A stretch of DNA of 64,000 bases from Virgibacillus salexigens (GCF_014905415.1 NZ_BNEO01000002.1:1054001-1118000); one strand, 5' to 3'. Positions 13,645 through 23,383 are shown, counted from the stretch's first letter. Notes: generated from the sequence alone by a model not told the origin. A program made the numbers and translations.

Positions 13645-13672
13645 TAAAAAAAAGAGGCTTGCTGAAAGCCTC
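13645..13672 (-). terminator. Terminator after gerM
   Basis: Minus-strand hairpin GAGGCTT / AAGCCTC with a five-base loop, followed by eight or more T residues, eight bases after the gerM stop codon. It separates gerM from rph. Confidence 0.85.
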
Positions 13673-13679
13673 GACCTAA

Positions 13680-14756
13680 TTATATTTCTTCCGTAGGAGT
13701 AAATTGCTGTTTAGTTACTGGTTCCGTGTAAGCTTCCCCATTTTCATTAACTAGCTGTTCCACATTTTCAACACTTACTTGGACGGCATCGACCCCTTTA
13801 ACTTCTGTCATCGTACGTACGATTGTTTCCATGACCTCATCAGAAATCACTGCCTTTTCCCCATCTTTTAAAATATCATTATTGAATTGAAGTTGTAAGA
13901 TACCATCTTTCAAGGATGGCTTACTTGTTAACGTCGTCGTAGGATTAAATACTTGGGTGACATTGCTTTGTACACCTGGCCCATCAACAAGATTCTCTAC
14001 TATGGCACTTAGTTCATCAGCATCTTGTTTTTGTTCAACATATTGAGTTACCGGTACATAGTAACGATTTTCATCATGTTCCGCAGGGTAAAACATCGTA
14101 ACCGTTTTACTTTGCATTAAGTCAGAAGTACCTGTATCCGTAACATTGATTCCATTAGCTCTTGAGTATCCTTGGCTGATCGGTGTGCCATTAACTGGCA
14201 TCTCGCTTAAGGCTTTTCCTTCCATCTGTAATTGAACGTCTTTGACATTTTCAAATTGAGTTAAGGAATAAGTAACTGCCTCAAGTATTTTCTTTTCGTC
14301 GTTCGCTTCATAGTTCGAAAATTCTTCAGATAAATTAACAATCATGGTTCCGTCTTCTTGCAGGTCAATTCCCAACACCTCTGTGCCAGCTGGTAACACT
14401 GCCTGAAATCCATTTGGCAAGATCTGCGCTACTGGACCATCTTTAACGAGATACTCCAACACTTGGGAAGCTACTTCCTTTGATTCTGGATTTGGCAGTT
14501 CTAATGTTTGGGATGCGACCATTCCATTTGCGTCCATAAGATAAAGTTCTCTTGCAACCGTTTCACTCTTTGGCTGCTCGCCTTCTTTAGCATTTTCCTT
14601 CTGTTCTCCTGATTGTGAATCTTCCAAGTTATCAACTGGTTCCGCATTTTGTGGCGGATCCATTTCTTCCTTTAATGATTGTTCCCCCTGAAAGCATCCT
14701 GCTAATATAACGGACATCGTTAATGTCCCTGCTATTAGTAATCCGCGCTTGTGCAT
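13680..14756 (-). CDS. gerM: Spore germination/cortex lipoprotein GerM
   Basis: A 358-residue lipoprotein. A signal peptide with lipobox LAGC (residues 16-19) anchors it to the membrane; an acidic, proline-containing linker follows. Two GerMN domains lie at about residues 80-200 and 225-345, with similar segments such as REDGTMIVNLS-type strands (here LQEDGTMIVNLSEEF) and KDGILQLQFNNDI. In B. subtilis GerM works in septum/forespore assembly and germination. The start is the ATG with GGAGGG upstream; the frame remains open 96 bases further but overlaps the racE terminator. Expression by a mother-cell sigma factor is expected but no promoter was clear. Confidence 0.88.
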   Translation of the reverse strand: MHKRGLLIAGTLTMSVILAGCFQGEQSLKEEMDPPQNAEPVDNLEDSQSGEQKENAKEGEQPKSETVARELYLMDANGMVASQTLELPNPESKEVASQVLEYLVKDGPVAQILPNGFQAVLPAGTEVLGIDLQEDGTMIVNLSEEFSNYEANDEKKILEAVTYSLTQFENVKDVQLQMEGKALSEMPVNGTPISQGYSRANGINVTDTGTSDLMQSKTVTMFYPAEHDENRYYVPVTQYVEQKQDADELSAIVENLVDGPGVQSNVTQVFNPTTTLTSKPSLKDGILQLQFNNDILKDGEKAVISDEVMETIVRTMTEVKGVDAVQVSVENVEQLVNENGEAYTEPVTKQQFTPTEEI

Positions 14757-14825
14757 ATTTTTCCCTCCTACGATGGTTTGTACTATTATATATACGAGCC
14801 TAGAGTGAAAATAGACCAAGCAATG

Positions 14826-14862
14826 AAAAAAAATACAGGATTCTTTGATCAAGAATCCTGTA
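14826..14862 (-). terminator. Terminator of racE
   Basis: Minus-strand hairpin with arms ACAGGATTCTT and AAGAATCCTGT followed by eight T residues. The first arm overlaps the last codons and stop codon of racE. Confidence 0.85.
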
Positions 14863-15673
14863 ATTGATGTAAATTTGCTTGTTCAATTGTAACCATCTGT
14901 AAATGGGGTTCTTTAAATATACTTCTTGAAATTTCAATAAAGATTTCTAAATCGCCTGTTGTATAAAACTGATGAACAGGGTAATAATCGTCTTTATTCA
15001 ACAGGTGATGCACATCTAAAATCGTACTTGTTTCTCTGGCTGTTTCTTCACTTGAAGATATAATTGTTATTTCTTCACCAACAACGGATTGAATCGTATT
15101 TTTTAATAAAGGATAATGTGTGCATCCTAATATTAAGGTATCCATTTTACTATATTGCAGTAGTGGAGATAACGTATCTTCTACTACCTCCCTGGCTTGT
15201 TGTCCTTCAAGAATACCTTGTTCTACCATTGGTACAAACATCGGACATGCCAGAGCTGATACTTCCAATTCATCTTTTATATTCTTAAGCGCATTGGTAT
15301 ATGCATTGCTCCTAACCGTACCTTCTGTACCAATAATACCTACATGATTGGTCTTCGTAAATTTAATAGCAGCTCTTGATCCTGGCTGAATTACTCCAAT
15401 TACAGGTATATTCAAGTTTTCTTTTAACGATTGCAATGCAAATGCGGTAGCAGTATTACAGGCCACAACTAGCATTTTAATATCTTTTTCAAGTAAGAAA
15501 TTAACCATTTCCCAAGTAAATTGCTGGACTTCTTCTTTTGATCTTGGTCCATAAGGGCATCTAGACGTATCACCTAAGTAAATTAATTTTTCTTTTGGTA
15601 ACTGTCGCATTAGTTCATGTGCTACCGTTAATCCCCCAACACCAGAATCAATGACCCCAATTGCTTGCTTCAC
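14849..15673 (-). CDS. racE: Glutamate racemase
   Basis: A 274-residue enzyme that makes D-glutamate for peptidoglycan (and for poly-gamma-glutamate in some bacilli). Both catalytic cysteines are present: VVACNTATA (about residue 74) and LGCTHYPLL (about 185). The N-terminal GVIDSGVGGLTVAHEL and the YLGDTSRCPYG loop are typical. The start is GTG with AGAGGCG upstream. The neighbour order racE-gerM is that of B. subtilis. I name it racE by synteny; murI is an equivalent name. Confidence 0.94.
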   Translation of the reverse strand: MKQAIGVIDSGVGGLTVAHELMRQLPKEKLIYLGDTSRCPYGPRSKEEVQQFTWEMVNFLLEKDIKMLVVACNTATAFALQSLKENLNIPVIGVIQPGSRAAIKFTKTNHVGIIGTEGTVRSNAYTNALKNIKDELEVSALACPMFVPMVEQGILEGQQAREVVEDTLSPLLQYSKMDTLILGCTHYPLLKNTIQSVVGEEITIISSSEETARETSTILDVHHLLNKDDYYPVHQFYTTGDLEIFIEISRSIFKEPHLQMVTIEQANLHQLQDS

Positions 15674-15821
15674 CAGTATCGCCTCTTCTTTGAAGTTTTG
15701 TTCTCATTACATTCAACCCCATTCCACTCTAACTTCATATAAAGTGAAATTATTGCTGAATGTATCCATTTTACATTGCACTACGGGAAATTGAAATAGC
15801 TTCTCTCTTAAAAACTTCTTA

Positions 15822-16274
15822 TTATTTTTTGTCTACTTCTTTCATTTGTTCATGTAGATAGGAAAGCAATTCATGTAAACCTTCAATTTGTTCCTCTGAA
15901 AAGTCTTCCAATACTTCTCCTAGATATGCTTGTCGTTTCTCAATAACCTCTTGAATAATTGTCTCCCCTTTTTCCAGTACATGAATTCGAACGACACGTC
16001 TATCCTTCGAATCTCGCACTCTTTCAACTAGCTTATTTTTCTCCATACGATCAACTAAATCTGTTGTCGTGCTAAACGCAAGGCTAATACGGTTTGACAA
16101 TTCACCAATCGTCATATCTCCTTCTTCTAATAGCCATTGCAGTGCAACAAACTGTGGAGAAGTTATCGGGTAATTATTTAAAATCTGTCTCCCTTTTTGT
16201 TTAATAATTCCAGATATATATCGCATTCGTTTTTCAATTCGATTAATGGCGTCTGATGTTTCGTACGATCTCAC
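15822..16274 (-). CDS. MarR-family transcriptional regulator (YsmB type)
   Basis: A 150-residue winged-helix regulator. The recognition region LLEEGDMTIGELSNRISLAF (about residues 50-69) and the wing with LVERVRDSKDRRVVRIHVLE (about 83-102, including the DxRxxR signature) are complete, flanked by helices for dimerisation. Start is GTG with TAGGAGG. It lies between racE and gerE, exactly like B. subtilis ysmB, whose targets are unknown. Ligand and operator cannot be predicted. Confidence 0.88.
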   Translation of the reverse strand: MRSYETSDAINRIEKRMRYISGIIKQKGRQILNNYPITSPQFVALQWLLEEGDMTIGELSNRISLAFSTTTDLVDRMEKNKLVERVRDSKDRRVVRIHVLEKGETIIQEVIEKRQAYLGEVLEDFSEEQIEGLHELLSYLHEQMKEVDKK

Positions 16275-16594
16275 AAAGTGACCTCCTACAATAATTACAT
16301 GTATATAGTTATTTTACATAATGAAACAGACTCCCGTAAAGCAATATTCATTTACAATGAAACATTAGCAGTTCATTCATTTTATTCGAAGATGTATTTT
16401 TTGCTAATACAACCAAAATTACCTGCATTATTCTTCGTTTATCGGGTAAATATGGAAGGTAAAAATTCTTTTCAAAGAATTCGTTTGTACCCTGGCAAAT
16501 GTACGCACCGAATCAATGATTTCACATAAGCTATATTGACTAAATAATTTCCCTTCATTCTGCAGCTCTATTGACAGCAAGGAGGGGTTAACAT
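16275..16594. other. Divergent intergenic region between ysmB and gerE
   Basis: About 320 bases without a gene. It holds the 5' region of ysmB on the left and a SigK-like promoter for gerE near 16506-16533. Short plus-strand frames exist but lack ribosome binding sites. Nothing else is recognised. Confidence 0.5.
16506..16533 (+). promoter_or_regulatory. SigK-like promoter of gerE
   Basis: CACC at 16506-16509 and CATAAGCTA at 16525-16533 fit the late mother-cell sigma-K pattern (AC in the -35, CATAnnnTA in the -10), with 15 bases between them. In B. subtilis gerE is transcribed by SigK, which supports the call. Confidence 0.5.
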
Positions 16595-16819
16595 TTGAAG
16601 GACAACGAGTATAAACCGAAGCAATTATTAACTAAACGAGAAAAAGAAGTTTTCGAGCTGTTGGTACAAGATAAAACAACAAAAGAAATTGCCCAGGAAT
16701 TATTTATTTCAGAGAAAACTGTCCGCAACCACATTTCAAATGCTATGCAAAAGCTAGGAGTTAAGGGGCGTTCACAGGCTGTAGTAGAGCTCCTTCGCAT
16801 GGGGGAATTGAAGCTCTAA
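16595..16819 (+). CDS. gerE: Late mother-cell transcription factor GerE
   Basis: A 74-residue LuxR/FixJ-type helix-turn-helix protein with no receiver domain, the size of B. subtilis GerE. It shows LTKREKEVFELLVQDKTTKE then IAQELFISEKTVRNHISNAM, and ends RSQAVVELLRMGEL. GerE tunes spore-coat gene expression late in sporulation together with SigK. Start is TTG, nine bases after AAGGAGG. It diverges from ysmB, with the syntenic neighbours racE and sdhB, so the assignment is firm. Confidence 0.95.
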   Translation: MKDNEYKPKQLLTKREKEVFELLVQDKTTKEIAQELFISEKTVRNHISNAMQKLGVKGRSQAVVELLRMGELKL

Positions 16820-16821
16820 TC

Positions 16822-16864
16822 AAATCGGCTTTCCATTTAGGAAAGCCGATTTAGGTTTGTGTTT
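16822..16864 (+). terminator. Terminator of gerE
   Basis: A perfect 13-base-pair hairpin, AAATCGGCTTTCC / GGAAAGCCGATTT with a five-base loop, followed by a T-rich stretch. It also lies at the 3' end of the convergent thioesterase gene. Confidence 0.8.
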
Positions 16865-16868
16865 TACT

Positions 16869-17303
16869 TCAGATTAAGGACGTTTTCATCTCATCAGGTA
16901 AAGGAACAGTTTTCCCTGTCTTCGGATCAATATAGACGAGTCTACCTCTTCCTGTTAATGAAATCTCCTCTTTATCATTTAATACCATATAATGCAGATC
17001 AATGGAGGATTTTCCTACATGATTTGCCTTAACATATACACGAAAAGATTGGTCAAAGTACATTTGTTGAATGTAGTCACATTGTAAATCGGATACAACT
17101 GGAATCGCTCCAACTTCTCCCTCTTCCACAAACAAACCTTTGGATTTCAGGAATTCAATTCGAGCCTGTTCAAAATATATAAATGGCGATGTATTATTCA
17201 CATGACCGAATAAGTCTGTCTCTGAAAAGCGGACTTTTATCGGTATGAAAAATAAAAAAGAGGCTCGCCATGTTTCTAGATTATCTATGTATGAAATGCG
17301 CAA
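16869..17303 (-). CDS. YsmA-type acyl-CoA thioesterase (4HBT hot-dog fold)
   Basis: A 144-residue hot-dog protein of the YbgC/4-hydroxybenzoyl-CoA thioesterase family. The catalytic segment KVRFSETDLFGHVNNTSPF (about residues 23-41) has the Asp and the GHVNN turn typical of the family, followed by FEQARIEFLKSKG. It probably hydrolyses short acyl-CoA or acyl-carrier esters in the cytosol; substrate unknown. Start is TTG, seven bases after GGAAGGG. The gene lies between gerE and sdhB, as ysmA does in B. subtilis. Confidence 0.85.
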   Translation of the reverse strand: MRISYIDNLETWRASFLFFIPIKVRFSETDLFGHVNNTSPFIYFEQARIEFLKSKGLFVEEGEVGAIPVVSDLQCDYIQQMYFDQSFRVYVKANHVGKSSIDLHYMVLNDKEEISLTGRGRLVYIDPKTGKTVPLPDEMKTSLI

Positions 17304-17445
17304 TCGACATCCCTTCCTTGTTTAAAAATATGCTCTTAAAAACACTACTGATCCATTTGGGAAATAAATGGTTGTGATTATCAAATACCAAGTAGAGCGC
17401 TATTCTCCTGTATGTAATCTATTTGGATTGTATCTTTCTTCCCTT

Positions 17446-17483
17446 TTAAAAAGGCCCAACCATCTGGGTAGGGCCTCTTTTAA
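17446..17483 (-). terminator. Terminator of the sdhCAB operon
   Basis: Minus-strand hairpin with arms AGGCCC and GGGCCT plus inner pairing, followed by TTTTT, ten bases after the sdhB stop codon. Confidence 0.8.
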
Positions 17484-17491
17484 CTATCTTT

Positions 17492-18256
17492 TTAATGTGC
17501 GTGGTCACTTCCAAAGAAGTTTTTGAATGCTTGAATATTTGTTGCACGGTTCATGGCAGCAATAGATGTAGTAAGTGGAATTCCTTTTGGACAAACTTCT
17601 ACACAATTTTGTGCATTTCCACATCCGTCGATTCCGCCATCTTCCATCAAACCATTTAAGCGCTCACTGGCATTTAGCTCGCCTGTTGGATGTGCATTAA
17701 ACAAACGTGCTTGCGATAAAGCAGCAGGTCCAATGAAGTTGGATTTATCGTTTACGTTTGGACAAGCTTCCAAGCAAACACCACAAGTCATACATTTTGA
17801 TAACTCATAAGCCCATTGACGCTTTTTCTCTGGCATACGTGGCCCAGGACCTAAGTCATGCGTACCGTCTAGCGGGATCCAAGCTTTCACCTGTTTAAGC
17901 GCATCGAACATACGATCTCTATCCACGATTAGATCTCGTACTACTGGAAACGTCGACATTGGCTCTAGTCGTATTGGTTGTTCCAATTGATCGATAAGTG
18001 CGGCACAAGATTGGCGAGCTGTTCCGTTAATCACCATGGAGCAAGCCCCGCATACTTCTTCTAAACAGTTCATATCCCATTGTACCGGTGTCGTTTTCTC
18101 TCCATTGGCATTGACTGGATTTTGGCGAATTTCCATTAATCCAGATATAACGTTCATATTTTTTTTGTACGGAATGTTAAACGTTTCCTTATAAGGAGCA
18201 GAATCAGGGCCGTCTTGTCTAGTTATTATAAAAGTAACTGTCTGCTTATCAGCCAT
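17492..18256 (-). CDS. sdhB: Succinate dehydrogenase iron-sulfur subunit
   Basis: A 254-residue electron-transfer subunit of complex II. Three cluster motifs are seen: [2Fe-2S] ligands in CLEEVCGACSMVI and SCAAL (about residues 64-84), then CMTCGVCLEACPN (about 154-166) and CGNAQNCVEVCPKGI (about 210-224) for the [4Fe-4S] and [3Fe-4S] centres. Electrons pass from SdhA to the haem-containing SdhC and menaquinone. It is the last gene of sdhCAB, two bases after sdhA. Confidence 0.97.
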   Translation of the reverse strand: MADKQTVTFIITRQDGPDSAPYKETFNIPYKKNMNVISGLMEIRQNPVNANGEKTTPVQWDMNCLEEVCGACSMVINGTARQSCAALIDQLEQPIRLEPMSTFPVVRDLIVDRDRMFDALKQVKAWIPLDGTHDLGPGPRMPEKKRQWAYELSKCMTCGVCLEACPNVNDKSNFIGPAALSQARLFNAHPTGELNASERLNGLMEDGGIDGCGNAQNCVEVCPKGIPLTTSIAAMNRATNIQAFKNFFGSDHAH

Positions 18257-18258
18257 TC

Positions 18259-20022
18259 TTACTTACTCCCTTCACTTTTTTTCGTATAATCACGTTTTCG
18301 TGGTTTAATTAGTGATACATCAACATCCTCATAGGAGAATTCCGGTGAATTAGATGTTTGATCAAATTGCGCAATTGTCGTTTTTAACCATTCTTCATCA
18401 TTTCGATCAGGAAATTCCGGTTTATAATGAGCCCCACGGCTTTCATTACGGTTATAAGCACCGAGGGTAATTACACGCGCAAGATGAAGCATATTTTTTA
18501 ATTGACGTGTGAACATTACTCCCTGATTACTCCAGCGAGAGGTATCATTAATATTAATATTATCCCAGCGTTCCTGGAGTTCTTTAAGTTTTTCATCCGT
18601 TTTTAGTAGTTTGTTATTTTCACGAACTACTGTAACGTTATCCGTCATCCATTCACCTAGTTCTTTATGAAGCTGATACGCATTTTCGGTTCCATCCATT
18701 TTCATCATTTTCTCAAAACTATCTTGTTCTTCTTGTTCTTTCTCTTCATATAAGCTTGAAGGCAGATCATCAATATGTTTGTCCAAACCTTCAATATATT
18801 TAATTGCACTTGGTCCTGCAACAGATCCACCATAAATTGCAGAAAGTAAAGAGTTTGCTCCTAAACGATTGCCGCCATGCTGTGAATAATCACATTCGCC
18901 AGCTGCAAAGATTCCAGGGATACTTGTCATTTGGTCGATATCTACCCATAGTCCACCCATTGAATAATGTACTGCTGGGAAGATTTTCATTGGAACTTTT
19001 CTCGGGTCTTCTCCAACAAATTTCTCATAGATTTCAATAATACCACCAAGCTTAACATCAAGCTCCTTTGGATCTTTATGAGATAAATCAAGATAGACCA
19101 TATTTTCTCCGTTTATCCCTAACTTCTGATTAACACAAACATCAAAGATCTCACGTGTAGCAATATCACGTGGGACTAGGTTACCATAAGCAGGATATTT
19201 CTCTTCTAAGAAGTACCATGGTTCACCATCTTTATAGGTCCAAATTCGGCCACCTTCACCACGTGCTGATTCACTCATTAAACGTAATTTATCATCGCCA
19301 GGGATGGCAGTTGGATGGATTTGAATAAATTCTCCATTCGCATATTTTGCGCCTTGCTGGTATAACTTGCTGGCCGCAGAACCTGTATTAATCATGGAGT
19401 TCGTTGACTTACCAAAAATAATACCAGGACCACCTGTTGCGAAAATAGTTGCATCAGAAGGAAAAGCTTTCATCTCATGTGACTTAATATTTTGAGCCAC
19501 AATTCCTCTTCCGACTCCTTCATCATCGATAACGGCACTAACAAATTCCCAATTCTCATATTTTGTAACAAGACCTTCTACTTCATATCGACGAACTTGC
19601 TCGTCAACAGCATAAAGTAATTGCTGACCTGTCGTTGCTCCTGCATATGCTGTACGATGCATTTGTGTCCCACCAAAACGACGAAAATCTAATAGTCCTT
19701 CAGATGTACGATTAAACATAACCCCCATACGGTCAAACATATGTATAATACCAGGTGCTGCATCACACATTGCTTTAACCTGCGGTTGGTTTGCTAAAAA
19801 GTCTCCACCATATACTGTATCATCAAAGTGAAGCCAAGGAGAATCTCCTTCTCCTTTTGTATTTACTGCACCATTAATACCACCTTGAGCACATACAGAG
19901 TGAGAGCGCTTTACAGGAACAATAGAAAACAGATCTACATTGACTCCTGCTTCTGCGGCTTTTATAGTTGCCATTAAGCCAGCTAACCCTCCGCCAACTA
20001 CGGCAATTTTACGATTACTCAT
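18259..20022 (-). CDS. sdhA: Succinate dehydrogenase flavoprotein subunit
   Basis: A 587-residue FAD enzyme that oxidises succinate to fumarate. The N-terminal Rossmann motif AVVGGGLAGLMA, the covalent-FAD histidine in RSHSVCAQGGIN (about residues 39-50), the substrate region IHPTAIPG and SARGEGGRIWTY (about 252-263, with the active-site Arg), and HYSMGGLWVD (about 355) are all present. The C-terminal part carries NESRGAHYKPEFPDRND. Size equals the B. subtilis enzyme. It sits between sdhC and sdhB. Confidence 0.97.
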   Translation of the reverse strand: MSNRKIAVVGGGLAGLMATIKAAEAGVNVDLFSIVPVKRSHSVCAQGGINGAVNTKGEGDSPWLHFDDTVYGGDFLANQPQVKAMCDAAPGIIHMFDRMGVMFNRTSEGLLDFRRFGGTQMHRTAYAGATTGQQLLYAVDEQVRRYEVEGLVTKYENWEFVSAVIDDEGVGRGIVAQNIKSHEMKAFPSDATIFATGGPGIIFGKSTNSMINTGSAASKLYQQGAKYANGEFIQIHPTAIPGDDKLRLMSESARGEGGRIWTYKDGEPWYFLEEKYPAYGNLVPRDIATREIFDVCVNQKLGINGENMVYLDLSHKDPKELDVKLGGIIEIYEKFVGEDPRKVPMKIFPAVHYSMGGLWVDIDQMTSIPGIFAAGECDYSQHGGNRLGANSLLSAIYGGSVAGPSAIKYIEGLDKHIDDLPSSLYEEKEQEEQDSFEKMMKMDGTENAYQLHKELGEWMTDNVTVVRENNKLLKTDEKLKELQERWDNININDTSRWSNQGVMFTRQLKNMLHLARVITLGAYNRNESRGAHYKPEFPDRNDEEWLKTTIAQFDQTSNSPEFSYEDVDVSLIKPRKRDYTKKSEGSK

Positions 20023-20051
20023 GTCTAATACTCACTCCCTCTTCGATTAAT

Positions 20052-20666
20052 TTAAACCCCGTACGCAAATGTAATTAATGTTCTTATGCCAACATAGCTT
20101 AACGCTAAGAAGACAATTACGGTTGCATATGTAACGATCTTTTGGGACTTTGGCGATTGGGTAATACCCCAAGTAACGCAGAAGCTCCATAGCCCATTCG
20201 CAAAATGAAAAACGGTAGATACTAGTCCGATAATATAGAACCAGAACATAATTGGATTACTAAGGATACCTTCCATTAAGCTATAATCTGCTCCGTGTGA
20301 GCCGATTGCAATTCTAGTTTCCCAAACATGCCAGATTAGATAGACAAAAGTAATAACTCCCGTTACACGCTGTAAGACAAACATCCAATTACGGAAAAAA
20401 CCATAATTCTTTGTATTGTTCCTTGCTACAAATACAATATAAACCCCTAGAATAGCATGAAACAAAATAGGCAGGTAAATTACTACAAATTCCAACAGTA
20501 ATCGAAATGGTAAGTTATGCATGAAATCTGCAGCTTGATTGAAGTTTTCTTCACCATAAACAGCAAAATGATTCACCACCAAGTGTTGAATCAAGAAAAT
20601 ACCAATTGGAACCACGCCTAAGAATGAGTGTAATCTTCGAGTTAAGAACTCACGATGCTCTGCCAA
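20052..20666 (-). CDS. sdhC: Succinate dehydrogenase cytochrome b558 subunit
   Basis: A 204-residue membrane anchor with five transmembrane helices and two haem b groups. The start EFLTRRLHSFLGVVPIGIFL is diagnostic; axial histidines are in helices such as IQHLVVNHFAV, ILFHAILGVYIVF and YLIWHVWETR. I chose the TTG at 20666 because AAAGGGGGG lies just upstream and the size then matches B. subtilis SdhC (about 202); a longer frame from 20786 would cover the promoter region. It is the first gene of the operon. Confidence 0.95.
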   Translation of the reverse strand: MAEHREFLTRRLHSFLGVVPIGIFLIQHLVVNHFAVYGEENFNQAADFMHNLPFRLLLEFVVIYLPILFHAILGVYIVFVARNNTKNYGFFRNWMFVLQRVTGVITFVYLIWHVWETRIAIGSHGADYSLMEGILSNPIMFWFYIIGLVSTVFHFANGLWSFCVTWGITQSPKSQKIVTYATVIVFLALSYVGIRTLITFAYGV

Positions 20667-21098
20667 TGTGTTACCCCCCTTTAGTTTAATCAATTGTTTA
20701 GTATCAATTTGTTGTACATTATTCGAAAGATCAACCCAATACAATCTCATAAAAAAAGGAAAGTTCTGCGAGTTGATATTGTACAATTTGTGACATGTTT
20801 ATTGTACTTCTAACTCTATAAAGCGTCAAGAAAACGGTACCTTAAAATTTAGAAATATTATTCCGCTACTTCTTGCAGAAAAGATCAATGATTTCTCTTT
20901 GTATACTTGCGTAAATGCTAGATTATATAGATAATATAACTAGTATCTGTATGTACATCGTTAGCTCATCCCTTATTAAGGTTGACGGGCTGTAACACCC
21001 CTTATCAGGAAAACATTTCTGAAAACAAAGAAGGGAAGCGGGGAGATGCCCCATTGGTTAACGATTTACTTTATGGTTGAGAAGAGAGGATGACCTTC
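20667..21098. other. Divergent intergenic region between sdhC and yslB
   Basis: About 430 bases without a gene. It carries the sdh promoter (20802-20829) and the roughly 130-base untranslated leader of sdhC. A possible plus-strand promoter for yslB (TTGCGT-17-GATAAT, 20907-20935) is present. No CcpA box could be seen with confidence. Confidence 0.45.
20802..20829 (-). promoter_or_regulatory. SigA promoter of sdhCAB
   Basis: On the minus strand TTGACG and TACAAT are 16 bases apart. The transcript would start near 20795 and carry a leader of about 130 bases, room for post-transcriptional control such as small-RNA pairing known for sdhCAB in B. subtilis (FsrA). Confidence 0.65.
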
Positions 21099-21539
21099 AT
21101 GACAAACAAACGTGATGCCTTGATATCCGTTTCAGAAATTGAAGAATTACATACGGCAGGAGCCGGTTATGATATTCTACGATACATAGGCTTACCTGAA
21201 TTATTAGGAAAGGAATCTCCTACTCTCTTATATTTTATGGGGAGAATGCTTGCTAGAAAATTCGAGCTTCAGACGATTGAAGACATTGTATTTATTTTCG
21301 ATAATTTAGGTTGGGGAAAATTAGAGTTAGTCAAAGATAAACGAAAAGAAATGACTTTTCAATTGATGTCCGATTCCATCGCTAAACGGTTAAACGCTTC
21401 GTTCGAGGCTGAATTTCGTCTAGAATGTGGTTTTTTAGCAGAGGCACTACAAATTATTCAACAATATGATTGTGAATGCGTGGAGACAATTCATTCACGA
21501 ATACATCAGGTTGAAATTACTGCTGTATTCACAAATTAA
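21099..21539 (+). CDS. yslB: YslB family protein (DUF2507)
   Basis: A 146-residue protein of the DUF2507 family, related to V4R/hemoglobin-like small-molecule-binding folds. It begins TNKRDALISVSEIEELHTAG and has ILRYIGLPELLGKESPTLLY, the conserved N-terminal region. The C-terminal part contains two Cys (RLECGF and YDCECVET). Function is unknown. Its position between sdhC and uvrC matches B. subtilis yslB, on the opposite strand from both. I chose the ATG at 21099, nine bases after GAGAGG; one three codons upstream directly abuts that site. Confidence 0.88.
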   Translation: MTNKRDALISVSEIEELHTAGAGYDILRYIGLPELLGKESPTLLYFMGRMLARKFELQTIEDIVFIFDNLGWGKLELVKDKRKEMTFQLMSDSIAKRLNASFEAEFRLECGFLAEALQIIQQYDCECVETIHSRIHQVEITAVFTN

Positions 21540-21542
21540 AGA

Positions 21543-21584
21543 AAGAGCAGTAGTTGATAACTGAATCTATCACCTACTGCTCTT
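21543..21584. terminator. Shared terminator hairpin of yslB and uvrC
   Basis: Arms AAGAGCAGTAG and CTACTGCTCTT pair across a 19-base loop that can pair further. It follows the yslB stop by four bases and covers the uvrC stop codon on the other strand. T runs on both sides are short, so efficiency is uncertain. Confidence 0.55.
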
Positions 21585-23364
21585 CTAGTTTAGAACCATT
21601 TAAATGCTTAATTATGGCATGGGCCGTGTTTTTTGGTATACCTAATTTACTCAAATCTTCAATTGCAGCATGCTTAATATCATTAATGGACTTAAAATGG
21701 GTCAATAATAATTTTCTTCTTTTTTCACCTATACCTGGTATTTTATCTAACTCTGATTGAAATGCACTTTTCCCACGTAGCTGTCTATGAAATGATATCG
21801 CAAAACGATGGACTTCATCTTGTATTCGTTGTACCAGATAAAACTCCTGAGACTTTCTATCTAAGTCCATTACTTCAGGCGGAAAGCCATATAGGAGTTC
21901 GCTTGTTTTATGTTTATCATCCTTAGCTAACCCACATAAGGGAATATCTAATCCTAATTCATTTTCTAATACATCCAATGCTGCGCTCATTTGCCCCTTC
22001 CCTCCGTCAACAATGATTAAATCAGGAAGTGGCAATTTATCTTTTAACACTCGTTTATATCTGCGTCGAATAACCTCACGCATTGTATCATAATCATCTG
22101 GACCTTCTACATCGCGAATCTTATATTTACGGTACTCTTTCTTATTTGGCTTTCCGTCAATGAATACAACCATTGCAGAAACAGGATCCGTTCCTTGGAT
22201 ATTAGAATTATCAAAAGCCTCGATGCGATGCGGAGTTTCGATATTTATTTTTTCTCCCAATTGTTCCATTGCAACAATCGTTCGTTCTTCATCTCGCTCG
22301 ATAATGGAGAACTTTTCTTTTAGTGATATTTTAGCATTTTCGGCAGCAAGCTCCACGAGTTCCTTTTTTCTCCCTCGGTAAGGAGTATGAACATCGATTT
22401 CTAATAGATGCTTCAATAATTCAACATCTGTTCCTATTGGAACAAGGATTTGTTTTGGTTTAAGATGATTCTGATGCAGATAGAATCTCCCGATATAACT
22501 AATAAAGGTTTCTTCTGCCTCATCAAAAAATGGAAAAATAGCTACATCTCGCTCGATTAACTTTCCTTGCCGAATAAAAAATACTTGGATGCACATCCAT
22601 CCTTTGTCAAAACTATATGCAAAAATATCACGATCGGTCTGATCATTAAGCGTCATTTTCTGTTGCTCCATTACCGACTCGATATGCTGGATTAAATCAC
22701 GTAGTTCCTTTGCCCGTTCAAAATTAAGTTGCTCACTAGCTTCTTGCATTTTTGTCGTTAAATCTTTTTTTATTGACTTATATCCACCATGTAAAAACGA
22801 AACTACGTTCTGGACAATGTCCGCATATTTTTCTTTCGATGGAGGGGTTTCACTGCAAGCGTAACACTGATGCATATGATAATAGAGACATGGCCTTCCA
22901 GGTGGATTGTTACATTTTCGAAGCGGGTAAAGCCGATCAAGTAATTTCTTTGTTTCTCGAGCTGCGATAACATTGGGATACGGTCCAAAATACTTCCCCT
23001 TATCCTTTTTTACCTTTCTTGTAATTAAAAGTCTAGGATGTCTTTCTGAGGTAATTTTTAAGTATGGATAGGATTTATCATCTTTAAGCATGACATTGTA
23101 TTTAGGATCATATTTTTTTATCAAATTCATTTCTAAAATCAATGCTTCTATTTCCGAAGAAGTTACAATATACTCAAAGGTTTCAATTTCTTGCACTAAG
23201 CGTTGTGTTTTACGGTCATTGGCCCCAGTAAAATAAGAGCGTACGCGACTTTTTAGTAATTTAGATTTGCCAACATAGATGACGGTATCATATTTATCTT
23301 TCATAATATAACATCCTGGTTTAGCAGGAAGTACAGCTAGTTTCTCTTTAATTAACTGATTCAT
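21574..23364 (-). CDS. uvrC: Excinuclease ABC subunit C
   Basis: A 596-residue nucleotide-excision-repair nuclease that cuts on both sides of a lesion with UvrB. The N-terminal GIY-YIG domain ([20 protein letters not shown], about residues 15-34) makes the 3' cut. A Cys-rich segment (about 155-175) and the UVR segment ([17 protein letters not shown]) follow. The RNase H-like half with [20 protein letters not shown] makes the 5' cut, and a tandem helix-hairpin-helix ends the protein ([13 protein letters not shown]). The start at 23364 aligns with B. subtilis UvrC; an ATG four codons upstream is possible. Confidence 0.96.
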   Translation of the reverse strand: MNQLIKEKLAVLPAKPGCYIMKDKYDTVIYVGKSKLLKSRVRSYFTGANDRKTQRLVQEIETFEYIVTSSEIEALILEMNLIKKYDPKYNVMLKDDKSYPYLKITSERHPRLLITRKVKKDKGKYFGPYPNVIAARETKKLLDRLYPLRKCNNPPGRPCLYYHMHQCYACSETPPSKEKYADIVQNVVSFLHGGYKSIKKDLTTKMQEASEQLNFERAKELRDLIQHIESVMEQQKMTLNDQTDRDIFAYSFDKGWMCIQVFFIRQGKLIERDVAIFPFFDEAEETFISYIGRFYLHQNHLKPKQILVPIGTDVELLKHLLEIDVHTPYRGRKKELVELAAENAKISLKEKFSIIERDEERTIVAMEQLGEKINIETPHRIEAFDNSNIQGTDPVSAMVVFIDGKPNKKEYRKYKIRDVEGPDDYDTMREVIRRRYKRVLKDKLPLPDLIIVDGGKGQMSAALDVLENELGLDIPLCGLAKDDKHKTSELLYGFPPEVMDLDRKSQEFYLVQRIQDEVHRFAISFHRQLRGKSAFQSELDKIPGIGEKRRKLLLTHFKSINDIKHAAIEDLSKLGIPKNTAHAIIKHLNGSKLEEQ

Positions 23365-23383
23365 ATGTCCATCCAATCCCTTT

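Noticed and set aside
20667-21098. CcpA (cre) site at the sdh promoter
   Set aside because: No segment matched the cre consensus well enough to report.
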